The notes under the pieces: model-generated
The model's database searches: none
The model's input: only the letters and a program-made list of their open reading frames with translations
Told to the model about the DNA's origin: nothing
In this document: positions 22,774 through 31,721 of the stretch, piece by piece
Layout: every line of letters starts with the position of its first letter
How positions within the stretch are numbered: position 1 is the stretch's first letter
Origin: Xenopus tropicalis
Taxonomy: Eukaryota; Chordata; Amphibia; Anura; Pipidae
DNA length: 64,000 nt
Assembly (NCBI RefSeq): GCF_000004195.4
Contig: NC_030685.2
Coordinates: 54,388,016 to 54,452,015, forward strand
Reading direction: 5' to 3'
Program-made: the position numbers and the translations under genes

Positions 22774-23430
22774 TTAAAGGGGTTGATCACCTTTGAGTTA
22801 ACTTTTAGTACAATGTAGAGAGTAATATTCTGAGACAATTTGCATTTGGCCTTCATTTTTTATCATTTGTGGTTTTTTAATTATTTCGGTTTTTGTTTAG
22901 CAGCTCTTCAGTTTGGAGTTTCAGCAGCTATCTGCTTGCTAGGGTCCAAGTTACCTTAGCAACCAGGTAGTGATTTAAATGAGAATCTGGTATATGAATA
23001 GGTGAGGACTTGAACAGAAAAACAAGTTATAAAAAGTAACAATAACAATGAAACAGAGTACAGGTATGGGATCCCTTATCCGGAAACCCGATATCCAGAA
23101 TCCAGATCTATGGGTCGTCTCCCACAGACTCCATTTTAATCAAATAATTCAGATTTTTAAAATTGATTTCCTTTTTCTCTGTAAAAATAAAACAGTGCTT
23201 TGTACTTGATCCCAACTAAGATATAAATAATCCTTATTGGGAGCAAAACAGTCCTATTGGGTTTAATTACTGTTTTAATGATTTTTTAGTAGACTTATGG
23301 TATGAAAATCCAAATTACGGAAAGACCCCTTATCCAGAATACCCTTGGTCCCGTGCATTCTGGATAATGGATCCTATACCTGTAATACTTTTTCAGCTGC
23401 TGGGGTCACTGACCACAATTTGTACATTAC
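22774..23430 (+). mobile_element. T2-like (TTAA) MITE, subfamily A, interrupted and truncated
   Basis: Starts TTAAAGGGGTTGATCACC like the element at 1740. It runs to 23060, is broken by a Tc1-like MITE, and resumes at 23385 with CTGCTGGGGTCACTGACCAC. Its right end is missing. Confidence 0.8.
23061..23382. mobile_element. Tc1/mariner-like CAGGTAT MITE, complete
   Basis: Ends CAGGTATGGGATCC and GGATCCTATACCTG are inverted repeats with TA on both sides (23059-23060, 23383-23384). It is inserted into the T2-like element listed at 22774. Confidence 0.9.
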
Positions 23431-24263
23431 ATTGACTCTATTGCACTACAATTTGTTGCAACCGGAAGAGACAGGGACTTGCAGGTTATTAATAACTACA
23501 TGCCCTAAAAAACAACCCTTATATCCTAAGCCACTTAGTGAAAGTATATTTGATAACTATTACATTCATATTTAAATGTATTCAGACCATATCAATGCAT
23601 ATGTAGAACAATCCCGACTAACATGACTTTGTTTTTTTAACATGATTTTATACAATGAGAATTTAGGTGGCACTGAATACAAACTGTCATCTTTCCACTA
23701 AACTAGGAAGAGAAGTGGTTTCTTCCTTAAGAACTGCAGGTTATTTAGAAGGCGGAAGAGAAATGCAGTTTCAGACTATTGATGGTTTCAGTATCTATAA
23801 AATCATTATACCTGTATATGTACAGTGCTAGAATGCTCTGTACTTCTTAGCAGGGAACTAGAGAATTAGTTTTGTTTTGTAAAATGAAAAGGCAGAGGAA
23901 TTTTTATTCCATTATGCAGTCAGTAAGGGTCACTTACTAGCAGTTCTGGCAGCAAACATGTTAAACATGCAACAACCAGAAAAATAATACTCTGTTTCAT
24001 TTTTTACTATTTCCACATTGCGGTTTTTTTATGCTGCATGCAAGACTTCCTGAACTCCAGAGGTTAGGTGATGTGCTCAGCTAAACTCTGCAAGCCAATT
24101 AATCTAGGTTATAGGTCTGTGGGCTTGGCTGGGAGGACCCCACAATGAAAAGGAAACTGACGTTTCACAAGAACACAGGGGTCTTCCCTATGATGTAACA
24201 TGAGAAGCACACAGCAGCTGATTCACTTAATTACTCTATATACTTTAGTACTGAAATGAATTG
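23431..24263 (+). other. CD28 intron 1, unassigned
   Basis: No repeat ends or exon-like frame recognised. Confidence 0.45.
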
Positions 24264-24688
24264 TTAAATGAGAAAGAAAGGTAAAAACTAAGTCAGCTTT
24301 ATCAGAAAGGTCTAGGTAAATACAGCCATAAGCACTCTGGAAAAAGATTAGTTGTGTCTGTTTTCCTCTGCCAGAGACACACAAATCTCTCCTCTCTCCT
24401 GCTTCCCCCTCCCTCAAGAATGCTAAGAACTCACTCCCCCCCCTTAGGAATGTGGATCTGAGCCAATCAGCAGGAAGCTTCCTCATAGTCTTACTAACTG
24501 AGCATGTACACCGGTCTGGGTCTCGGTGCAGAAGCGAGGCATTATGGGAACAATGTTTTTTCTTCCTGTTTGGCTTCTGATCATCTGAACGGGAGAAATA
24601 TGGGGAGACTAAAGGGCACTATTGAGAGAACTGAAGGTATGCCTGCAGCTTGAGATTAACTCTTTATTAGCCTTTCCTTCTCCTTTAA
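24264..24688 (-). mobile_element. T2-like (TTAA) MITE, subfamily B, inverted
   Basis: This is the reverse orientation of the element at 8707: it ends GCCTTTCCTTCTCCTTTAA and shares GAGCCAATCAGCAGGAAGC, GTCTTACTAACTGAGCATG and CATAAGCACTC. TTAA is present at both ends. Confidence 0.85.
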
Positions 24689-24693
24689 TGCAT

Positions 24694-24973
24694 TTAAGGG
24701 GTCATTTACAAACACTCCCAGACGTGCAGGTATTCCAAAATGGAGCAATCCTCTTCCTTCCTTCTCCTTTTGCCAAGATCCCGGGGCCCACACATGTGCA
24801 GCTTTGTTAAAGTTCAGCTACTCACTACTCTGCGCATGCATGAAGGCCGAAGAAGGAAGAAGATTGCTTTGTTGCATATACCCGGCTGGATGTTTTATTA
24901 AAAATGAGGTTTCATATTTAATTTGAAAAGGACTATTAAAATACAACTTGTCTGGGTAACAGGTCCCCTTTAA
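24694..24973. mobile_element. T2-like (TTAA) MITE, third subfamily
   Basis: TTAAGGGGTCATTTAC at the left and AACAGGTCCCCTTTAA at the right give TTAA-bounded inverted ends. It lies six bases from the preceding T2 element. Confidence 0.6.
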
Positions 24974-26762
24974 TAACTTATTAATGAAACATCTTAAAGA
25001 CAGAACAAACTTTTCCTTTGGATCCCCACAAACAACTCCACAACTTATTTATGTTTCATAAACTTGCAGGATTTTAACCATCATCTGGAGACAATATTTG
25101 CAGCATTTCCGTATTACTTTTTATATTTCCTGTTTTAGGCATTAGAAATAAGACAGAAATTATTTACATGGGAACAAGTAAGACATTGACTGCTCTGTGT
25201 GGAGACTCTACAGTACAGTATAGCGCACTCCGATATCATGCCTTACAGCTCAAGCCACATTTTTAGGGATCTCTATATGTAGCCACATACAGATTATTGA
25301 CTAGTTTTTAACTAGAAATCTGAGCTCATAAATGTAAAAAGTGTGAGCAGGCATAGCTGCCATCCTTTGAAAATGAAGGACCAGAATATTGTGCGTAAAG
25401 AAGTGTGTTTAAAGGGAATCGAAGGTTGACACAATGACACAATGGTATGTTTCAGAGTGCTTCTATGAGCACTTTTACTATTTGTATGTACTTTTAGTAG
25501 TTTGAGAGATATTAGCATTTTTAGGTCTATGTACTTTCAACACAGTTCTTGTATTCAGTTAACCCTAAGGCTGCAAGCTCTCTGTTTAGCCAAAAGCCAG
25601 GTATTAGCAGTCTAAATTTACATCAGTTCATTTTTTGGGTTTAGGTCCCCGCTCATAAATGCATTTTCTTAGTAAATAAATCAGATCTATTGCCTGGAAT
25701 GCTTGGGACTTCTGTAATTTGTATCCCTATTCCTTAATCCAACTATGTGTATTTAAACATTAAAAAACTGTATTATTTTGAAACCTACATGGATTTATAC
25801 AGTCATAAGTAAGTCAGTAAGAAAATAAGAATTGTTTTAATATATAAGACTCTATGGGAGATGACCTTTCTGTATATCAGAGATTTCTCGATACTAGGTT
25901 TACTTATCATTACATGAATATCTATTAAAAGCAGATGTCATATGTGATTTAGTATATATCATATACCGTGTAGATGTGCATACCAATATGCCTGTTCTGC
26001 CTGTGTCTGTCTGTGCATAGAATAGGTTTTGAACAAGTGGAGTAAATATATATATTGCCCTATGTGAAGAAAATGTCGGCACAATTGACAATATGGAATC
26101 CAGTGGTGCATAGCATATGAAATTAATATTAGTTACATTATAATATAGTATTCCTTGCAGATTTCAGGTGGGCATGGCCTATGGAAGGTAAATACCAAAT
26201 TAATTAGCTCTTTGAGGAATGCAGACAGGTTTCAAGCACTTTCCAGCACTAAATAGTATTAGGTCTAATAGTATGGGCCCATAGCACAGGCTCTTTAAAA
26301 TAAAACAAAAAAAAACAAACAAATTACAGAAGTATTCAAGAAAAGCCTGTATGGGGATGGTGGATATATGGTGGTGATATAAAAGCCAGCTGAGTGAAAT
26401 ATATAGTAAAGAATGTAGCCATTTTAGTTGTCATCCTCCATCACTTTTTAATGGATAAAGCTAATAGAATCCTAGCTGGAACTTTATAGGCTAACCTACT
26501 TAGCCAGATATGGGATCCTTGGCATGACTTGCCTGTGACCACATTTTCCTAACTTCTGCCTACCTTTCCTGTTCTTCTTTCCCCCCTACTTTTCGACCCT
26601 TAAAAAAAATTACCCCAAAGTATGTTTTAGTTGGAGGAACAAATGGTTCAGTCTTGGTGACCCAGGCAAAATTTAAGATAAAACAGCATGTAATTTGTTA
26701 GAGTTTGCAGTTCCAGATACATTATATGAAGAAGCTTTAACTGTTTGTTTTTGTTCTTGCAG
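24974..26762 (+). other. CD28 intron 1, last part
   Basis: Contains a partial Tc1-like MITE right end near 25845-25905 (GACTCTATGGGAGATGACC, GATTTCTCGATACTAGG) and a T2-like start near 25409 without a partner. Otherwise unassigned. It ends with the exon 2 acceptor (TTTTTGTTCTTGCAG). Confidence 0.5.
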
Positions 26763-27110
26763 ATTCATCAGAAACACAACAGCAAGTTGTTCTTGTAGCA
26801 GTGAAACAAATTGAGATAACATTTCCCAGCAACTTTAAAGATAACAAAGAATCCCGGGTGTCATTGCTCAGAGGGGTAAAAAAGTCCATAACTGTCTGTA
26901 GTGGATCCTTCAACTCCTCCTATCAGTCATTTGAGTCTAATGCTTACCAGTCCATAAGGTGCATTGGCATTCCTACTGAAAACAAGATCACCTTTCATCT
27001 GTCAGGCCTGACTGAGAATCACACAGACATTTATTTTTTCCGCAAAGAGGACATGTATCCACCCCCTTATACCTGTTATCAAGACAATGGCACTGTCATT
27101 CATGTTAAAG
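26763..27110 (+). CDS. cd28: CD28 exon 2: Ig V-like extracellular domain
   Basis: Encodes residues 19-134, the domain that binds B7 ligands (CD80/CD86) on antigen-presenting cells. The diagnostic motif MYPPPY is at 116-121, preceded by TDIYF and followed by NGTVIHVK, as in mammalian CD28 (NGTIIHVK). Glycosylation sequons are N69, N104 and N127. The second CD28-type cysteine pair is kept: C64 and C85 are 21 residues apart, as in human. The canonical B-strand and F-strand cysteines are both phenylalanine (F39 in IEITFPS, F111 in DIYFFRK), each one base from a cysteine codon. There is an extra cysteine, C123, in MYPPPYTC. Splice sites are good (TTGCAG| and G|GTATGG) and phase 1 at both ends, like its family. 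CTLA4 shares MYPPPY, but the tail exon decides for CD28. Confidence 0.95.
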
Positions 27111-27408
27111 GTATGGAGCATCCATGGGCACAAGTAAGGTATTTTGCCCTTGTGATAACAATGCATTCCAAATTGTGTCTGTGTTACACATGGACAGCAC
27201 CATACCTCAGTTGCAGTTCTCTGTTTTCCTGATGTTTATTATTTTATATATATATATACACTGTATACTAAGAAGCAACTAGGTATATGTTTCTTTGATA
27301 ATGCATTTAATAATGATGCATCTGCTGATACATACCACAGAGAGAAGGAAAATACATACCACAGAGAGAAGGAAAATAGCTTTAATTGCTTTTAATAGCC
27401 TTTCTTTA
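27111..27408 (+). other. CD28 intron 2, first part
   Basis: The frame stays open past the donor for about 40 codons (to 27232), so intron retention would give a secreted Ig domain without a membrane anchor. I see no independent support for such an isoform. TA run at 27246-27258. Confidence 0.4.
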
Positions 27409-27416
27409 CCTTATAG

Positions 27417-28849
27417 CAGTGCTGTCCAACTTCTACGGTGCCGAGGGCCGGAATTTCTCTAGCATACATGGTGGAGGGCCGCTAATGGAAGCCAGTTTTG
27501 ACCACTCCCCTTTTTGAAACCACACCCACTTCAAACCACACCTATTTTATCACAATGGTGGTAGCACAGCAAAATCCCAAATGCTTGGTCCTCACTGTGG
27601 GGATATGAACCATCATTCATATGTGAAAGAATTATGTCATATTAAGATATACCCTTAAATTCCATATGCCTCCTCCTCCCCTGTGGATAGCACAGCAACC
27701 CCCAGTACATAATTACACACCTTAGGGACCATTTAATGGCTATTTCCAACCGCTAACAAACTCCCACAACAAACCCCTGCCAGGTTCACCTCCCACAAGC
27801 AGCATAGGGCAAGCAGAGTATGGCACACACAGGCAGCACTCTGCCTGTCCTATGCTGTCTGTGTGTGCCATACTCTGCCTGTCCTACCCTGCCTGTGTGT
27901 GCCATACTCTGCTTTCTCTATGCTGCCTCTGTGTGCCATACTCTGCCTGCCCTACCCTGACTATGTGTGCCATACTCTGCCTGCCCTACCCTTCCTGTGT
28001 GTGCCATACCCTCCCTGACCTATGCTGCCTGTGTGTGCCATACTCTACCTGCCCTATGCTGGCTGTATGTGCCATACTCTGCCTGCCCTACCCTGCCTGT
28101 GTGTGCCATACTCTGCCTGCCCTACCCTTCCTGTGTGTGCCATACCCTCCCTGACCTATGCTGCCTGTGTGTGCCATACTCTACCTGCCCTATGCTGGCT
28201 GTATGTGCCATACTCTGGCTGCCCTACCCTGCCTGTGTGTGCCATACTCTTCCTGCCCTACCCTGACTGTGTGTGCCATACTCTGCCTGCCCTACCCTTC
28301 CTGTGTGTGCCATACTCTACCTGACCTATGCTGCCTGTGTGTGCCATACTCTACCTGCCCTATGTTGGCTGTATGTGCCATACTCTGCCTGCCCTACCCT
28401 GCCTGTGTGTGCCATACTCTGCCTGCCCTACCCTGACTGTGTGTGCCATACTCTGCCTGCCCTACCCTTCCTGTGTGTGCCATACTCTACCTGACCTATG
28501 CTGCCTGTATGTACCATACTCTGCCTACAGTACCTATGTCTGGGGTGTGAAGAAGTGAACAATGGGGGTGATTACAGCCTGAGCCTGAGGTGTGAACACT
28601 GCAGGGGGGGAACAATGCAGGTATTAAAAGGTGTGAAAAACATAGGGGATTACATTTTTAAACAATACAGGGAGGATTACAGCCTGAATCTGAGGTGAGA
28701 ACCATGCAGGGGGCCAGTTAATCTCAGTACTGATACCATTTAATGCTTACTCAAAGGTAAGCCATCAAAGCAGCCAGACAGGTGGGGGGCCACACAGAGG
28801 GGGGTCGCGGGCCGCATGCGGCCCACGGGCCGCCAGTTGGACAGCACTG
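27417..28849. mobile_element. hAT element, complete ends, 8-bp TSD
   Basis: Perfect 15-bp inverted ends CAGTGCTGTCCAACT / AGTTGGACAGCACTG, flanked by CCTTATAG at 27409-27416 and 28850-28857. Eight-base duplications and CAGTG ends are typical of hAT. The 1.4-kb interior is non-coding and dominated by a 34-bp minisatellite. Another copy's right end is at 1-107. Confidence 0.93.
27838..28535. repeat. 34-bp minisatellite with higher-order periodicity
   Basis: About 20 copies of a unit with core TGTGTGCCATACTCTGCCTG, 34 bases apart (for example 27866, 27900, 27934). Variant units (TGACCTATGCTGCC, CTATGCTGGCTGTATG) recur at about 28015, 28151, 28321 and 28491, that is every 136 or 170 bases (four or five units). 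Since 34 is not a multiple of three, every frame reads the same repeating peptide (CHTLPALP, VCAILCLPYP), which produces six overlapping open frames that are not genes. Confidence 0.95.
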
Positions 28850-28857
28850 CCTTATAG

Positions 28858-29092
28858 CATTGATCTCCAACCAGTGGCTTGGGGGCAACATGTTGCTCAC
28901 CAACCCCTTATATGTTGCTCCCAGTGGCCTCAAAGCAGGTGTTCGTTTTTTAATTTTTGACTTGGAGGAAAGTTTTGGAGGCATAAATACCATGTGTACT
29001 GCCAAACAGAGCCTCCTGTAGGCTGCCAGCCCGCATTGGTTTACCAAATGCATGTGTTGCTCCCCACAGTTAAAAAAGATTTTGGACCCCTG
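28858..29092. mobile_element. Second hAT element at the same target
   Basis: Left end CATTGATCTCCAACCAGTGG and right end TTTTGGACCCCTG match the CAGxGGTCCCCAACC family, also at 58456. It is flanked by CCTTATAG (28850-28857 shared with the first element, and 29093-29100). The interior GGGGCAACATGTTGCTCAC is shared with 58456-58761. Confidence 0.88.
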
Positions 29093-29100
29093 CCTTATAG

Positions 29101-29931
29101 TGTAGGACTAGGGTTAAAACTTGCAGCTCTACACTTGTACCCAAGGATGCAAGTGTTTATTTATGAGGTTAAATCTTTTTAAACCCTTACCCCTTCATTC
29201 ATTTCATGTGCTATATATAATGAATTTGTGCAAAGCAGCCCAGCACAAAGAGCATGTAAATAATTTGTTTCTGTGACATATTTAGCTTAGATTATTAATG
29301 TTTAGCAATGTCCCTTCCACATTTTATTTAATTTTTTTTTGTTTTTGCACCCCTTAGTTTTTGAGGGCTAGTGTCTGGCGGTCTCTGCACAGTTATACTT
29401 TTTTCTATGTTAAATGATTTGTTAACTTTAAAGCTCCTAAAAAATCATAGTATTATCTTCCTGCAGTATGCATTGGAGTTTCCTTTTCTCAAGTATACCC
29501 TGCTTCTTCCCCACTGATGCAGCTTATAATAAGGTTTAATGCAGTGGTGTTTTTGTACTTTTTGAGATATAAATAGTTTAATAGGGTGCATAACCTTATT
29601 TAATACTGTCCTCGTGCAAACAACTCAGCCACACAGTAAGGCATAGCAAATTGTTGCCTGGAATCAGCCATTTTAAGGAGGTGGCGTCTGTCAGTGATTC
29701 CAAGCATGAGTGTGTTTGTTACTACTGCAAAAAAATCACATGGGTTGAGGGAGTTAACTTTAAAGCACTGACTATTAACAATTGTAAGAAAATATAATAA
29801 AGGCAATTTGTGAGGTAGTTTCAGTTTAATGTATTTATTTATTTTTTTTTAAATTAACAGTTACCTTTTAAAAATGTTGGTGCCTTATAAACAGAGTTTG
29901 TAACATCAAACATTCTCTTATTTCCTCCCAG
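29101..29931 (+). other. CD28 intron 2, last part
   Basis: AT-rich, no repeat recognised. Ends in a pyrimidine-rich acceptor, TTATTTCCTCCCAG. Confidence 0.5.
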
Positions 29932-30047
29932 AGTTAGTCGCTCCAGTAAAGGACCCATTACCACAACCTCAATGGCCACTGCTGGTTGCTATTGGAGTCA
30001 TGGCAGCATACAGCCTCACTATTACTGCAGCATTCTTTTACATTTTG
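29932..30047 (+). CDS. cd28: CD28 exon 3: stalk and transmembrane segment
   Basis: Encodes residues 135-173. A short proline-rich stalk (ELVAPVKDPLPQPQW) is followed by one membrane span, about residues 149-173, containing the phrase AAYSLTITAAFF, which parallels ACYSLLVTVAFI of mammalian CD28. The stalk cysteine that forms the mammalian CD28 and CTLA4 interchain disulfide is absent; the aligned position is valine or alanine. The exon enters in phase 1 and leaves in phase 0 with the donor TTG|GTAAGC. The tyrosine-serine pair in the span fits transmembrane dimer contacts known for the family. It lies 2.8 kb after exon 2, beyond two hAT insertions. Confidence 0.92.
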
Positions 30048-30190
30048 GTAAGCATCATATTTTCTTATCTCCTTAATAATGTCCCTGAAGTTTGAAGAAC
30101 AGTTTGCTGGTGCAATGAGTGGGATGCTACTATCTCCCGCTGCAATGTGTGCACCTAAGTCTGATTCATATACTGTATATATATATATAT
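30048..30190 (+). other. CD28 intron 3, first part
   Basis: No feature apart from a short TA run at about 30173-30190. Confidence 0.5.
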
Positions 30191-30307
30191 ACAACAATAG
30201 GTAGTGACAGCACTCACAGGAATTTCACACGAGAATGATAAGTGAAGAAAATGAGGACCTTTATTCGTGTGAAATTCCTGTGAGTGCCGTCCCTACCTAT
30301 TGTTGTA
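30191..30307. repeat. Foldback palindrome next to TA repeat
   Basis: ACAACAATAGGTAG and its complement CTACCTAT(T)TGTTGT bound two arms sharing GCACTCACAGGAATTTCACA. The loop contains GAGGACCTTTATT, a phrase also in the centre of the palindrome at 20080. The structure resembles the other TA-associated foldbacks, without a hammerhead-like core. Confidence 0.78.
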
Positions 30308-30341
30308 TTTGCTATCTTAATGCACTGGCACCCAGGTATTG

Positions 30342-30434
30342 GCTCTATTCGTCGGTATGCTGCTTAATGACTATTTATATATATATATATATATTTATAA
30401 ATAGTCATTAAGCAGCATACCGACGAATAGAGCC
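30342..30434. repeat. Near-perfect palindrome with an AT core
   Basis: GGCTCTATTCGTCGGTATG... and ...CATACCGACGAATAGAGCC pair over about 38 bases, including TTAATGACTATTTAT / ATAAATAGTCATTAA, around a short TA run. A further TA run follows at about 30442-30480. Confidence 0.88.
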
Positions 30435-30437
30435 CAC

Positions 30438-30481
<44 letters not shown>

Positions 30482-30654
30482 TGTTGCCTAACATAATGTG
30501 TAAACATCTACTAAATGTTGTAACAGCCATGAGGTGGATAAGTATGGACTAGAAGAAAAGAAATGAAAAGAAATTGGTTTCTTTAAGGCACTGACTATTT
30601 TGTAGGTTTCCAACTGTGACCCTATGGCACAGGATGTCACCAAAAGGGAGGTTA

Positions 30655-30927
30655 TTTTTTTTAATAGTGGAAAAAAGGCGCTTGCAAGGGGACATGATTG
30701 CTGTACAAGTACATTAGAGGGGATTATAGGCAGATAGGGGATGTTCTTTTTTCCCATAAAAATGATCAACACACCAGATTAGAGAAGTGGAACTTTCATT
30801 TCAAGCAGTGTAGGGGGTTTTTCATGGTGAGGGCAGTGAGGTTGGGGAATGCCCTTCCTAGTGAGGTGGTAATGGCAGATTCTGTTAATGTCTTTAAGAG
30901 TGCCTTAAGTACTAAATTCCACAATTA
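30655..30927 (+). mobile_element. CR1/L2-like LINE ORF2 C-terminal remnant
   Basis: The frame reads [12 protein letters not shown]...RLEKWNFHFKQCRGFFMVRAVRLGN, then LPSEVVMADSVNVFKSAL. This is the end of a CR1/L2-clade reverse transcriptase ORF, where the usual text is YKYIRGG...FF..R....WN.LP..VV.A.S...FK. The first ~50 bases (AAAAGGCGCTTGCAAGGGGA) carry the preceding part in another frame. It overlaps the sequence type at 53459-53728 and is a dead fragment within CD28 intron 3. Confidence 0.75.
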
Positions 30928-31303
30928 GTATTGATGTTGGTATATATAGTTTATGTATGTGAGTGTATAGATAGGTCAGTATGGCTCTATATGTGTGCAC
31001 TGGGGTTTTCTTGGAAGGGTCCAAGGAATCGGGCCTATGCTTTTTTTAATGCTCTGCACTGTTTTGTACCTGCTTCATACATTGACAAAAGGCATGATTT
31101 AGAGTTCAGTGTTATTTTCTCCTGTATATGGGGCTGAAAAGTTGTTTTAATAAGCCAATAATGGTCTTAATGGTCTTTAATTAAAGCAGATGAACATTCA
31201 AATCATATGGAAAGACTTTTATCAGACATTTGTATGATAGTAAAAAAGCTAGGCGTTTGGTTTCCATGACATTCTTCTTTTTTGTTAACATTACTTTATA
31301 ACT
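30928..31303 (+). other. CD28 intron 3, unassigned
   Basis: No recognisable repeat or exon. Confidence 0.45.
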
Positions 31304-31311
31304 GTTTTCAC

Positions 31312-31467
31312 CTGGTTCAGACTGAGATTTAAATTTGGCTATGGCCATATCAAGTACACAGAGGCCCAAACAGCCCCCACCAGCCCAATAAACAGTGACC
31401 GTCTGTGGCATCTTACAGCAGCCCCTCTGGCATTTGCCAGAACCCACAGGTTGCTACTCAGGGCCTG
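31312..31467. mobile_element. hAT MITE, relative of 19131
   Basis: Diverged ends CTGGTTCAGACTGAG and CTACTCAGGGCCTG, interior CTGTGGCATCTTACAGCAGC and TGGCATTTGCCAGAACCCAC. Flanked by GTTTTCAC / GTTTTCAG, an 8-bp duplication with one difference. Confidence 0.7.
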
Positions 31468-31607
31468 GTTTTCAGCATGCCTGCTATATCTAGAAATATC
31501 TGATCAGACTGTATCAAACCTCAATTTTTTACAGTTTTTTTTAATGAAAAAAAAAAAAAAAAAAAAAAAAGGAATTGGCTCTTTACTGTATTTTGTTATC
31601 TTTACAG

Positions 31608-31721
31608 AAAAAAGGACGGAGAACAAGGGTGCTACAAAGTGAATACATCAATGTGGTACCACGAAGGCCAAAGTGTCATCAGCCTTATGCTCCTGCCCCT
31701 GTCCACTGTCGCCCTCGCTGA
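31608..31721 (+). CDS. cd28: CD28 exon 4: cytoplasmic tail
   Basis: Encodes residues 174-210 and the stop codon, and identifies the gene as CD28. A basic juxtamembrane stretch (KKGRRTR) is followed by LQSEYINVVPRRP, aligned with LHSDYMNMTPRRP in human, then HQPYAPAP, aligned with HYQPYAPP. In mammals the phosphotyrosine of YMNM binds PI3-kinase p85 (YxxM) and Grb2 (YxN), PRRP binds Itk, and PYAP binds Lck, Grb2 and filamin. Here YINV keeps YxN but not YxxM; PRRP and PYAP are kept. The tail lacks the C-terminal residues after PYAPP found in human and ends in HCRPR. The acceptor is TTATCTTTACAG|, phase 0, about 35 bases after a 24-base A run in the intron. The complete predicted protein has 210 residues; human has 220. 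Confidence 0.93.
   Translation, partial: KKGRRTRVLQSEYINVVPRRPKCHQPYAPAPVHCRPR

Noticed and set aside
22458..22796. 112-codon + strand frame and 152-codon minus frame at a microsatellite
   Set aside because: Both start in TC/TA repeats (SLSLSLS, RERERE) and continue through unrelated sequence.
27111..27232. Read-through of CD28 exon 2 into the intron as a soluble isoform
   Set aside because: The donor at 27110 is strong and the extension has no conserved feature; only transcript data could support it.
27852..28558. Six overlapping open frames with Cys/Pro-rich repeats
   Set aside because: They are three-frame translations of the 34-bp minisatellite inside a hAT element.
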